Below, in pieces: positions 27,035-35,005 of a DNA stretch of 64,000 nucleotides (position 1 is the stretch's first letter; each line of letters begins with the position of its first letter). The stretch is from Acetobacteraceae bacterium (GTDB lineage: Bacteria > Pseudomonadota > Alphaproteobacteria > Acetobacterales > Acetobacteraceae): the NCBI GenBank assembly GCA_947455205.1, contig CANGNF010000002.1, positions 116,481 to 180,480 of the forward strand. The letters run 5' to 3'. Under the pieces are notes generated by a model that was given only the letters and a program-made list of their open reading frames with translations, was not told the DNA's origin and did no database searches. The translations under genes and the position numbers were made by a program.

Positions 27035-28356
27035 GCCGGCACCAGCTCCGGCGGCGCCGCGTAAATGCGCGGTGGTTGCGCCGGCATGGCCCAGGGGCGC
27101 TGCAGGCCGCCCAGTTGCTCCGCCACCGCCAGCCCGGCCTGCAACCCGTCCTCGTGGAAGCCGGCGCCGAACCAGGCGCCGCAGAACCAGGTGCGGTTGG
27201 TGCCTTGCAGGCTCCACAGCGCGCGCTGGGCGCGGATGGCGGCGGCGTCGAACTGCGGATGCGCCAGGGACTCCTCATGCAGCGTCTCACCCGGCGTCTC
27301 CGGCGGGTTCAGCGTGACGAAGTGCTGGCGCGGGTCGCGCAGCCCCATCAGGTGGTTCATCCAGTAGGTCACGCACAGCCCGCCATCCGGCTGGCCCCCC
27401 GGTTGACTGAGGTAGTTCCAGCTGGCCCAGGCGCGGCGGCGGCGCGGCATCAGCCCGGCGTCGCGGTGCAGCACCACGCGGTTGGGCGCGGTGCGGATGC
27501 TGCCCAGCAGCGCCACCTCGGCGTCCGAGGGGTCGGCCAGCATGGCCAGGGCCTGCGGTGCGTGGCTGGCGATGACCACCTCGTCGTAGCGGGCGCTGTC
27601 GCCGCCGGTGTCGCGCAGCAGCACGTGGTCGGCGTGGCGGGTCAGGCTGGCCACGCCGCAGCCAAGGCGGATGCTGTCGGCGTAGGGCGCTGTCAGCCTG
27701 GGGATATAGGCGCCGCTGCCGCCGACCACGGTACGCCAGACCGGTCGGTTGGTCAGTTGCAGCAGGCCATGGTTCTGGCAGAACCGGATGAAGGCGGTGG
27801 CGGGATAGGCGCCGACCTCGGCCGCCGGGGTGGACCAGATGGCCGCCGCCATCGGCAGCAGGTGGTCCTGCACGAAGCCCGCGCCATGGCCACGGCCGCG
27901 CAGGTACGCGTCCAGGCTGATCAGGTCGCGCTCCAGCGCCGCGGCATCGCGTGGGGCTTCCCGATAGAACCGCAGCAGGTCGCGCAGCATGCCCCAGAAG
28001 CGCGGGCTGAGCGCGTTGGACGGCTGCGCGAACAGCCCGGCCAGGTTGGTGCCGGCATATTCCCGCGCGCCGCCGTTCAGCGACGCGGCGAAGGACATGT
28101 CGGAGGCGCGGGTTTCGACGCCAAGATGGCGGAACAGCGCGACCAGGTTGGGGTAGGTGGCCTCGTTGTAGACGATGAAGCCGATATCGACCGGCCCCAC
28201 CCCCGCCACCGCTACGCTGCGGGTGTGCCCGCCCAGGCGGGGCGCGGCCTCGTACAGCACCACCTCGTGCCGCTGCGCCAGCAGCCAGGCGGCGGACATG
28301 CCGGCGATGCCGCTGCCGATGACGGCAATGCGCTTCGGCCTAGCCTGCTGGTTCAT
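27031..28356 (-). CDS. FAD-dependent amine-oxidase-fold protein (COG2907 type)
   Basis: 441 residues from the ATG at 28354-28356 with GGGAGA upstream. The N-terminal FAD motif RIAVIGSGIAGMSAAWLLAQ, GGHTRSV and the C-terminal FAD-binding end FCGAWFGAGFHEDGLQAGLA place it among phytoene-desaturase and amine-oxidase-like flavoproteins. In this gene context it probably desaturates or isomerises phospholipid acyl chains, but that is inference. It is the first gene of the left-hand operon, 60 bp from the sigma-type promoter palindrome. Confidence 0.9.
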   Translation of the reverse strand: MNQQARPKRIAVIGSGIAGMSAAWLLAQRHEVVLYEAAPRLGGHTRSVAVAGVGPVDIGFIVYNEATYPNLVALFRHLGVETRASDMSFAASLNGGAREYAGTNLAGLFAQPSNALSPRFWGMLRDLLRFYREAPRDAAALERDLISLDAYLRGRGHGAGFVQDHLLPMAAAIWSTPAAEVGAYPATAFIRFCQNHGLLQLTNRPVWRTVVGGSGAYIPRLTAPYADSIRLGCGVASLTRHADHVLLRDTGGDSARYDEVVIASHAPQALAMLADPSDAEVALLGSIRTAPNRVVLHRDAGLMPRRRRAWASWNYLSQPGGQPDGGLCVTYWMNHLMGLRDPRQHFVTLNPPETPGETLHEESLAHPQFDAAAIRAQRALWSLQGTNRTWFCGAWFGAGFHEDGLQAGLAVAEQLGGLQRPWAMPAQPPRIYAAPPELVPA

Positions 28357-28415
28357 GAAGTCTCCCGTCCTGCACGCCCCAGGCGCTACCATGAACAGAA
28401 CGGATGGGGCAGCCG

Positions 28416-28448
28416 ATTGGATCACCGGTTGATGAGCGGTGATCCAAT
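28416..28448. promoter_or_regulatory. Perfect inverted repeat with two divergent TGATCCAA (RpoE/ECF11-type -35) elements
   Basis: ATTGGATCACCG (28416-28427) and CGGTGATCCAAT (28437-28448) are exact reverse complements around a 9-bp centre. Each arm carries TGATCCAA pointing outward: minus strand toward the flavoprotein operon, plus strand toward the sigma factor. TGATCC matches the -35 element known for R. sphaeroides RpoE. Eighteen bases downstream on the plus strand lies TTGAAG (28464-28469), a possible -10. The minus-strand -10 is not obvious. A GTG at 28439 inside the element is therefore an unlikely start codon. Confidence 0.75.
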
Positions 28449-28474
28449 TGCCGTCGCCACTCGTTGAAGGGGTC

Positions 28475-29092
28475 ATGCATGCATTGCTCGACATGCCGCT
28501 TCCGGCGGCGCGGCGACGGCGGGGTCCACCCGCCAAGGCGCCGACCGTGACGCCGGACGAGGCCGCTGCCTGGCTGCGCGCCATTGCCCAGCACGGCGAC
28601 CGTGCCGCCTTCGTGGCGCTGTACGGGCGCTTCGCGCCGCGGGTGAAGGCCTATCTGCTGCGCCTGGCGCTGCCACCGGCCCAGGCCGAGGAACTGACCC
28701 AGGAAGCGATGCTGGCGGTATGGCGCAAGGCGGCGCAGTTCGACCCCACCACCACCGGCGCGGCCGCCTGGATCTTCACCATTGCCCGCAACCTGCGGGT
28801 GGACGCCGCCCGCCGCGCCGCGCTGGTGCCGCCGGAGCTGCTGCCAGAGGAAGACCTGGACCCGGCGCCGCCGGCCGACGCGCAACTGGACGACGCCCGG
28901 CGCGCTGACCGGCTGCGGCTGGCAATGCAGGCCCTGCCGCCGGAACAGGCCGAGGTGGTTCGGCTTGCCTTCTTCGACGACCGCCCGCACGGGGAGATCG
29001 AGCGTCGGCTCGGCATTCCCCTGGGTACGGTGAAGTCCCGCCTGCGCCTGGCCATGGCGCGGCTGCGGGCCCAGTTGGACTCCCTGACATGA
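28475..29092 (+). CDS. rpoE: ECF RNA polymerase sigma factor, RpoE/ECF11 type
   Basis: 205 residues from the ATG at 28475. Region 2 is visible as FVALYGRFAPRVKAYLLRL, AEELTQEAMLAVWRKA and AAWIFTIARNLRVDAARR; region 4 as LPPEQAEVVRLAFFDDRPHG and LGTVKSRLRLAMARLR. It is followed, with 4 bp overlap, by the ChrR-type anti-sigma gene. If the -10 at 28464-28469 is right, transcription starts at about 28476, so the message is nearly leaderless or translation begins at the second ATG (28493). In R. sphaeroides this sigma factor answers singlet oxygen and activates its own operon and cfaA. Confidence 0.92.
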   Translation: MHALLDMPLPAARRRRGPPAKAPTVTPDEAAAWLRAIAQHGDRAAFVALYGRFAPRVKAYLLRLALPPAQAEELTQEAMLAVWRKAAQFDPTTTGAAAWIFTIARNLRVDAARRAALVPPELLPEEDLDPAPPADAQLDDARRADRLRLAMQALPPEQAEVVRLAFFDDRPHGEIERRLGIPLGTVKSRLRLAMARLRAQLDSLT

Positions 29093-29706
29093 CGCATCAT
29101 CCCTCCGCCGCCACGATGCTGGCGCATGCCGCCGGCCGGTTGCCGGTGGCGCATGGCATCGTGCTGCGTACCCACCTGGCGACCTGCCCGGCCTGCCGGG
29201 CCGAGGCGGCGCTGGCCGCCGCCATGGGCGGCGAGATGCTGGCGGACCTGCCGCCGGCGGAACTGGCTCCAGGCTCTCTGGACCGCATGCTGGCCCGGCT
29301 GGAGGCGCCCGTCCCCGCGCCGCCGCCGTCGCGCCCGGTGCCGACCACGGTGGAGCAGCTGGCCACCGGCCGCTGGTGGTGGATCGGCCCTGGCATGCGG
29401 CTGATGCCGCTGCTTCGGCGCGGCGCCGACGACGCGCGGCTGGACCTGATCAAGGTGGCACCGGGCCGGCGGCTGCCGGCGCACGGCCATACCGGCACGG
29501 AGCTGACCTGCGTGCTGCGCGGCGCCTTCGGTGACGAGACCGGCGAATACCTGGCCGGCGACGTGGCCGAGGGCGACCCGGCGCTTGAGCACGAGCCGGT
29601 GGCGCTGCCGGTGGGCGAGGATTGCGTCTGCCTGATCGCCACCCAGGGGCGGCTGCGGGCGCAGGGCTGGCTGGCCCGGCTGGTGCAGCCGCTAGTGGGG
29701 GTCTAG
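29089..29706 (+). CDS. chrR: ChrR-family zinc cupin anti-sigma factor
   Basis: 205 residues. The N-terminal zinc anti-sigma domain has H4 and the H-x3-C-x2-C motif (THLATCPACR; H29, C33, C36). The C-terminal cupin keeps the metal ligands in PAHGHTGTELTCVLRG and a later histidine in PALEHEP. In R. sphaeroides ChrR binds RpoE and is degraded when singlet oxygen is present; the cupin domain is needed for that response. All ligands expected for both metal sites seem present, so the switch should be functional. Overlaps the sigma gene by 4 bp. Confidence 0.93.
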   Translation: MTHHPSAATMLAHAAGRLPVAHGIVLRTHLATCPACRAEAALAAAMGGEMLADLPPAELAPGSLDRMLARLEAPVPAPPPSRPVPTTVEQLATGRWWWIGPGMRLMPLLRRGADDARLDLIKVAPGRRLPAHGHTGTELTCVLRGAFGDETGEYLAGDVAEGDPALEHEPVALPVGEDCVCLIATQGRLRAQGWLARLVQPLVGV

Positions 29707-30555
29707 GTGGCGCGCCGCGCCGTGCTGGGCTCGCTGGGGGCACTGCTGGCCTCGGCCTGCGCGCCGACCACGCTGCTGAACGCGGTGGCGCCGCGTGGCG
29801 GGGTGGTGACCAGCAGCGCCAGCTACGCCGAGGGTCCCCGGCACGGGCTGGACATCTACGCGCCGCAGGCGGCGCATGGGGCGCCGGTGGTGGTGTTCAT
29901 CTATGGCGGTGGCTGGGCGGCGGGTGACCGCGGCATGTACCGATTCCTCGGCGCCCGGCTGGCGGCGGAAGGCCTCGTCTGCATGGTGCCGGACTACCGG
30001 GTGTGGCCGGAAGTGCGCTCGCCCGACTTCGTGCGCGATGCGGCCAAGGCGGTGGCCTGGGCGCGGGCGCATGCGGCCGAGCATGGCGGCGACCCCGGCC
30101 GGCTGTTCCTGATGGGGCATTCCGCCGGCGCGCAGATCGCCGCGCTGCTGGCGCTGAACCCGGCCTGGCTGGGCGCCGAGGGGATGCGCCCCCGCGACCT
30201 GCGCGGCGTGGTCGGGCTGTCCGGCCCCTACGACTTCCTGCCGCTGCAGAGCGCGCGGCTTATGGAGATCTTCGGCCCGGAGGAAACCCGCCCGGCCTCG
30301 CAGCCGATCAACTTCGTCACCCCGGGCGCGCCACCGATGCTGCTGGCCACCGGCGACGACGACACCACCGTGCTGCCACGCAACTCCGAGCGCCTGGCGG
30401 CCAGGTTGCGGCAGGCCGGCAACGAGGCCGAGCTGATCGTCTACCGCGGGGTCGGCCACGCCGCCATCGTCGGCGCCTTCGCCGCGCCGCTCGGCTTCAT
30501 CGCGCCGGTGCGGCAGGACGTGCTGCGCTTCATCACCGAACGGAGCCGGGCATGA
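29707..30555 (+). CDS. Lipoprotein alpha/beta hydrolase (esterase)
   Basis: 282 residues from a GTG directly after the chrR stop. A signal peptide with lipobox LASAC suggests a periplasmic or outer-membrane lipoprotein. The fold shows VVVFIYGGGWAAGD (oxyanion HGG-type motif with Tyr in place of His), the nucleophile elbow LMGHSAGAQIA, Asp in ATGDDDTTV and His in GVGHAAIVG. It resembles BD-FAE and carboxylesterase families. It may remove damaged acyl chains or hydrolyse lipid esters; the substrate is not known. It belongs to the sigma operon. Confidence 0.88.
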   Translation: MARRAVLGSLGALLASACAPTTLLNAVAPRGGVVTSSASYAEGPRHGLDIYAPQAAHGAPVVVFIYGGGWAAGDRGMYRFLGARLAAEGLVCMVPDYRVWPEVRSPDFVRDAAKAVAWARAHAAEHGGDPGRLFLMGHSAGAQIAALLALNPAWLGAEGMRPRDLRGVVGLSGPYDFLPLQSARLMEIFGPEETRPASQPINFVTPGAPPMLLATGDDDTTVLPRNSERLAARLRQAGNEAELIVYRGVGHAAIVGAFAAPLGFIAPVRQDVLRFITERSRA

Positions 30556-31322
30556 GCACCGCGATCCTGGCCGCGCTGGCGCTGTTCCCGGCCATGGCGG
30601 GGGCCTGGTGGCTGCAGCGCCGCACCATGAACGCCGGCTGGGTGGATGTGGTCTGGACCTTCTCGCTGGGTATTGCCGGCGTGGTCGCGGTGCTGGCCAC
30701 GGGGCAGGGCGCGCGGGCCTGGCTGGTGGCGGCGCTGGTCGCGGCCTGGGCGCTGCGGCTCGGCCTCTACATCCTCGGCCGCACACGGACCGGGCCGGAG
30801 GATGCGCGCTACAACCACTTCCGCCGGGAATGGGGCGCGGCCTTCCAGCAACGCATGTTCGGCTTCCTGATGATCCAGGCCGCTGCCGCCGCGCTGCTGA
30901 TGTTGCCGATGGTGCTGGCCGCGGCCTCCCCGCGCGCCTTGGGCTGGCCGGATGCGCTGGCGGTGCTGGTGTTGGCGGTGGCGGTGGTGGGGGAGGGCGT
31001 GGCCGACGCCCAGCTCGGCCGCTTCCGCGCCGACCCGGCCAACCATGGCAAGGTGTGTGATGCCGGGCTGTGGGCCTGGTCGCGCCACCCCAACTACTTC
31101 TTCGAATGGCTGCACTGGCTGGCTTACCCGTTGTTCGCGCTGGGCGCCGACTACGGCTGGCTGGCGTTGCTCGGCCCGGCCTTCATGTACTGGCTGCTGG
31201 TGCATGTCTCCGGCATTCCGCCGCTGGAGGCGCAGATGCTGCGCAGCCGGGGCGACGCCTATGCCGCCTATCAGCGCCGCGTCAGCGCCTTCCTCCCTTT
31301 GCCGTCCGGAAACACGCCATGA
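30552..31322 (+). CDS. DUF1295 membrane protein (steroid 5-alpha-reductase-like)
   Basis: 256 residues, mostly hydrophobic with about seven TM segments. The C-terminal block LWAWSRHPNYFFEWLHW and the final AYQRRVSAFLPL are DUF1295 hallmarks, shared with the steroid reductase and isoprenylcysteine methyltransferase superfamily that binds NADPH or SAM through this region. It overlaps the esterase gene by 4 bp and the methyltransferase gene by 4 bp. A reductase role on methylated or desaturated lipid chains is plausible but unproven. Confidence 0.9.
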   Translation: MSTAILAALALFPAMAGAWWLQRRTMNAGWVDVVWTFSLGIAGVVAVLATGQGARAWLVAALVAAWALRLGLYILGRTRTGPEDARYNHFRREWGAAFQQRMFGFLMIQAAAAALLMLPMVLAAASPRALGWPDALAVLVLAVAVVGEGVADAQLGRFRADPANHGKVCDAGLWAWSRHPNYFFEWLHWLAYPLFALGADYGWLALLGPAFMYWLLVHVSGIPPLEAQMLRSRGDAYAAYQRRVSAFLPLPSGNTP

Positions 31323-32344
31323 ACCTCGTCGCCGCCGCCACCAGCGCGGTCGAACGCCTGCCGATCCCGGACAGCCTGATGCGCGCCGGCATCTCCGCCC
31401 TGGTCGGCCGTACCAGCCGCAAGCTGGCGCGGACGCCGGTGGGCGCGGAACTGGCCTTTGCCGAGGCGATGCGCAGCCACCCGATCGCGCTGTTCCCCGA
31501 GGACGCCAACGCGCAGCACTACGAGGTGCCCGCCGCCTTCTTCAGCCAGGTGCTGGGGCCGCGCCGCAAGTATTCCTGCTGCCTCTACCCGCACGCCGCG
31601 ACGACGCTGGCCGAGGCCGAGGAGGCCGCCCTGGCCGAGACCGCCGCCCATGCCGCGCTGGCTGACGGCCAGGCGATCCTGGAACTCGGCTGCGGCTGGG
31701 GCTCGCTCTCGCTCTGGATGGCCGAGCACTATCCGGCGGCACGCATCACCGCGGTCTCCAATTCGGCGCCGCAGCGGCAGTACATCCAGGCGCAGGCGGC
31801 CAGCCGTGGCCTGGGCAACCTGACGGTGCTGACCGCCGACATGAATATCTTCGACACCGAGGCGCGCTTCGACCGCGTGGTGTCCGTCGAGATGTTCGAG
31901 CACATGTCCAATTGGCCGGCGCTGCTGGGCAGGATCGACCGCTGGCTGCTGCCGGAGGGCCGGCTGTTCCTGCACGTCTTCAGCCACCAGGCGACGCCCT
32001 ACCGTTTCGACCACGCCGACAAGGCGGACTGGATCGCGCAGCACTTCTTCACCGGCGGGATCATGCCCAGCCACAACCTGATCCGCCATGTCGCGGCGCC
32101 CTTCACGCTGGAGGCGGATTGGCGCTGGTCCGGCACGCACTACGCCCGCACCGCCGACCACTGGCTGGCGAATTACGATGCCCGCGCGGCGGAGATCGAG
32201 CCGATCCTGCGCGCGACCTATGGTGCCGACTGGCAGTTGTGGCAGCGGCGGTGGCGGCTGTTCTTCCTGGCCACGGCGGGACTGTTCGGCGCTGGCGACG
32301 GCGCGGAATGGGGGGTCAGCCATTACCGCCTGAAGCGCCCGTGA
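31319..32344 (+). CDS. SAM-dependent methyltransferase of the Cfa/coclaurine N-methyltransferase class
   Basis: 341 residues from the ATG at 31319. Motifs: QHYEVPAAFFSQVLGPRRKY and SCCLYP near residues 63-88, the SAM loop ILELGCGWGSLSLWMAE, VSVEMFEHMSNW and LFLHVFSHQATPYRFD. This subgroup is related to cyclopropane synthases but resembles plant coclaurine N-methyltransferases more closely and lacks the N-terminal lipid-binding region of the Cfa at 25059. It is the second Cfa-class enzyme under apparent sigma-factor control. The substrate may be an unsaturated acyl chain; it is unproven. Confidence 0.88.
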   Translation: MNLVAAATSAVERLPIPDSLMRAGISALVGRTSRKLARTPVGAELAFAEAMRSHPIALFPEDANAQHYEVPAAFFSQVLGPRRKYSCCLYPHAATTLAEAEEAALAETAAHAALADGQAILELGCGWGSLSLWMAEHYPAARITAVSNSAPQRQYIQAQAASRGLGNLTVLTADMNIFDTEARFDRVVSVEMFEHMSNWPALLGRIDRWLLPEGRLFLHVFSHQATPYRFDHADKADWIAQHFFTGGIMPSHNLIRHVAAPFTLEADWRWSGTHYARTADHWLANYDARAAEIEPILRATYGADWQLWQRRWRLFFLATAGLFGAGDGAEWGVSHYRLKRP

Positions 32345-32946
32345 ACCCGCTGGCAGCGCTGCGGCGCTACGCGGCGCATGCGGACCCGGCGACGGCGGCA
32401 GCCAATACCGTGGCGCTGGTGGTGGGCGGCAACGGGCCGTTCTACCCCGCCTATGTCTGGTGGATCGACGCCGAGGCGGGCCGCATGGCGCTGCTGACCA
32501 TGGCGGCCAGCCCGTTCTTCCTTGCCATTCCGTGGCTCAGCCGGCGCAGCGGGCTGGCCGCGCGCGTGGCGCTGCCGGTGGTGGGGTTGGCGAATACGCT
32601 GTGGAGCACCGCGCTGCTCGGCGCCGGCAGCGGTGTTGGCCTGTTCCTGCTGCCCTGCCTGGTGCTGGCGGCGTTGCTGTGGCGGGACCGCCTGGCGCTG
32701 CTGGGCGTGCTCGGGCTGGGGTTGGCGGTGCAGCAGGTGCTGCTGCGCTGGCCCTGGGGCTCGCTGGCCGGGCTGGACCCGGCGCAACAGGCCGCGCTGG
32801 TGGTGCTGAACGCGACCAGCGTCGGCACGCTGCTGGCGTTCCTGGCGCTGACGCTGGCGGGGCTGCTGCGCTCAGTCCAACCGCACGCCGGCGCTGGCGA
32901 CAATCGGCTTCCAGCGCGCACTTTCGCTGGCCAGGAAGGCTTGTAG
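32341..32946 (+). CDS. Membrane protein of unknown function, last gene of the sigma operon
   Basis: 201 residues from a GTG overlapping the methyltransferase stop (GTGA). About five or six hydrophobic segments between residues 18 and 177 (for example VALPVVGLANTLWSTALLG and FLLPCLVLAALLW). I recognise no family. Its last 25 codons (SVQPHAGAGDNRLPARTFAG and onward) run antisense into the 3' end of the Bug gene on the other strand, a 75-bp overlap, so the C-terminal tail may be a run-on rather than conserved protein. Confidence 0.7.
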   Translation: MNPLAALRRYAAHADPATAAANTVALVVGGNGPFYPAYVWWIDAEAGRMALLTMAASPFFLAIPWLSRRSGLAARVALPVVGLANTLWSTALLGAGSGVGLFLLPCLVLAALLWRDRLALLGVLGLGLAVQQVLLRWPWGSLAGLDPAQQAALVVLNATSVGTLLAFLALTLAGLLRSVQPHAGAGDNRLPARTFAGQEGL

Positions 32947-33855
32947 CGGCGGGCCGGTCAGCGCCAGCGGCCGCGCCGTCACCGCCTCCAGCCGCGCCGC
33001 ATAGGCCGGGTCCGCCACCGCCGCCGCGCAGGCCTCGCGCAGCACCCGCGCCGGCTCGGCCGGGACCTGCCCGGCGGCGACCAGCACGAACCACGACGCC
33101 ACGTCGAAATCGGTGATGCCGTATTGGTGGAAGGTGGGCACGCCCGGCAGCAACGGCGTGGGCTCCAGCAGGCCGACGGCGAAGGCCTTCAGCTGGCCGC
33201 CACGGATCAGCGGCAGGCTGTTGGGCACCAGGTCCACCATCAGCTGGACCTCGCCCTGCACCAGCGCCGTCACGGCCGGCGCGGCGCCGCGGTAGGGCAC
33301 ATGCACCATGGCGCCGCCCGCCCGCTCGGCGAACAGATGCGTCGCCAGGTGCATGCCGCCGCCGATGCCAGATGACCCGTAGTTCAGCTTGCCCGGGTTG
33401 GCGCGGGCATAGGCGATGAGGCCGGGCAGGTCCTGCGCCGGCACGTTCGGGTTCACCACCAGCACGAAGGCCACCGAGGCGACGCCGGAGAGCGGCGTGA
33501 AGTCGCGGTCGGGGTCGTAGGGCAGGTTGGCGTAGAGGTACTTGTTGAACACCTGCGTCGCCTGGGTGCTGAGCAGCAGCGTATGGCCGTCGCCCTGCTG
33601 CCGCGCGACGTATTCGGCGGCGGTCAGCCCACCGGCGCCGCCACGGTTCTCCACCACCACCGGCTGGCCGAGGCGCGTGGTCAACTGGTCGGCCATCAGC
33701 CGGCCGAGCAGGTCGGAGGCGCCGCCGGGCGGGAAGGGCACCACCAGGCGCAGCGGGCGCTGCGGCCAGGCAGGCTGCGCGCGGCCAATGAAGGGCGCGG
33801 ACAGGGCCGCGACGAAGGGCGCCGCCAACGCGGCGGCGAGGACGCGCCGCTTCAT
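32872..33855 (-). CDS. Bug/TctC-family periplasmic solute receptor
   Basis: 327 residues from the ATG at 33853-33855. Signal peptide to about residue 27 (ending IGRAQP), then LRLVVPFPPGGASDLLGR and VVVENRGGAGGLTAAE. The start overlaps the stop of the LLM monooxygenase by 4 bp. This is the second case in the window of a Bug receptor translationally coupled to an FMN monooxygenase. Confidence 0.93.
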   Translation of the reverse strand: MKRRVLAAALAAPFVAALSAPFIGRAQPAWPQRPLRLVVPFPPGGASDLLGRLMADQLTTRLGQPVVVENRGGAGGLTAAEYVARQQGDGHTLLLSTQATQVFNKYLYANLPYDPDRDFTPLSGVASVAFVLVVNPNVPAQDLPGLIAYARANPGKLNYGSSGIGGGMHLATHLFAERAGGAMVHVPYRGAAPAVTALVQGEVQLMVDLVPNSLPLIRGGQLKAFAVGLLEPTPLLPGVPTFHQYGITDFDVASWFVLVAAGQVPAEPARVLREACAAAVADPAYAARLEAVTARPLALTGPPLQAFLASESARWKPIVASAGVRLD

Positions 33856-34898
33856 CGCAGATGCGCCAAGCGCGGGGCGACATGTTCGGCGAAGCGCCGC
33901 ATCTCCGGCTCGAAGGGCTGGAATTGCAGCAGCAGCGTCTCCACGCCGATGCCGTGGAAGGCGGCGATGCGGTCCGCCACCTGCTGGTAGCTGCCGACCA
34001 GCCCGGCCGCGGTGCCGCCATTGGTGCCCACGCGCACCGACTTCGCCATGGTCTGGCGCATCACCACCGCCGGGTCGGTATTCGCCTTCACATACGCCTT
34101 GATGTCGCTGTCCAGCGCGGCGAGTTCCAGCAGGCGCTGGTAGGCGGCCTCGGCCTCGGCCTCGGTCTCCCGCGCGATGACGAAGGCGGAGAGGCCATAC
34201 CGCAGGGGGTCGCCGCTGCGCGGCCGCGCATCGACGTCCGCGATCAGCGCCTGCACGTCGGCGAGCGGCTGGCCGTTGATGAACCACACATCCGCCTGCG
34301 CCGCGCTGAGGTCGCGCGCCGGGGCGCTCTCACCACCCACATAGATGCGTGGGCGCGAGCGGAAGGTGCCGGCCGGGCGCAGCATGTAGTCCTGCACCTT
34401 GAAGTAGCGGCCCTCATGGTTCACCCGCTCGCCGCGCATCAGACGCTCCACCACGCTCAGCCATTCGCCGCCATAGGCGTAGCGCTCGTCGTGTTCCAGG
34501 AAGGGGATGCCGGCGTTGACGATCTCCTTCTGGTTCCAGGCGTTCACCAGGTTGATGGCGAAGCGGCCCTGGCTGATGTGTTCGATCTGCAGCGCCATCT
34601 TGGCCAGCACGACGGGGTTGTAGAGCATCGGCTTGATCGCGCAGATGATCTCGATCCGCTTGGTCTCCGCCGCCAGTGCGGCCGAGGAGGTCCAGGCTTC
34701 CAGCTGGTCCAGCTCCTCCTTGTGCGGGTTGGCGGTGTGCTGCGCCACCAGCACGCAGTCATAGCCCAGCGCGTCGGCCTCCAGCACCAGGGCGCGGTTG
34801 CGTGGCCAGGAGGCGTCGTAGGGTTCCTCCGGGTCGTGCAGCGCGGCGCGGTTGCCGTGGACCAACGCCCAGATGCCGATGCGGAGCGGAAGGGTCAT
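33852..34898 (-). CDS. LLM-class flavin-dependent monooxygenase (SsuD/RutA-like)
   Basis: 348 residues from the ATG at 34896-34898. The TIM-barrel luciferase fold shows LRIGIWALVHGNRAALHDPE, YDCVLVAQHTANPHKEEL, QGRFAINLVNAWNQKEI and PRIYVGGESAPARDL, close to alkanesulfonate and pyrimidine monooxygenases. It uses FMNH2 and O2; no reductase is encoded nearby. It is coupled to a Bug receptor. The upstream 107 bp carry a stable hairpin (34931-34950). Confidence 0.9.
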   Translation of the reverse strand: MTLPLRIGIWALVHGNRAALHDPEEPYDASWPRNRALVLEADALGYDCVLVAQHTANPHKEELDQLEAWTSSAALAAETKRIEIICAIKPMLYNPVVLAKMALQIEHISQGRFAINLVNAWNQKEIVNAGIPFLEHDERYAYGGEWLSVVERLMRGERVNHEGRYFKVQDYMLRPAGTFRSRPRIYVGGESAPARDLSAAQADVWFINGQPLADVQALIADVDARPRSGDPLRYGLSAFVIARETEAEAEAAYQRLLELAALDSDIKAYVKANTDPAVVMRQTMAKSVRVGTNGGTAAGLVGSYQQVADRIAAFHGIGVETLLLQFQPFEPEMRRFAEHVAPRLAHLR

Positions 34899-34930
34899 GG
34901 CGGTGGGTCTCCTGTGGCGCACGGAGCATT

Positions 34931-34950
34931 ATGCGCCCTTTCGGGCGCAT
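34931..34950. terminator. Hairpin with GAAA loop between DUF427 and LLM genes
   Basis: ATGCGCCC and GGGCGCAT form a perfect 8-bp stem with a 4-nt loop. On the minus strand the loop reads GAAA, a stabilising GNRA tetraloop. It lies 56 bp downstream of the DUF427 stop and 33 bp before the LLM start. There is no U-tract on the minus strand, so it could be an attenuator or mRNA-stability element rather than a strong terminator. Confidence 0.5.
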
Positions 34951-35005
34951 TTCGTGCTCTGCAACTCATTGCTCCAGTCAGCCAGAAACCGGCCGCGACG
35001 GGAAG

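Noticed and set aside
28439..28474. GTG start of the sigma factor at 28439
   Set aside because: It lies inside the TGATCCAA promoter element and would put the start codon upstream of the transcription start.
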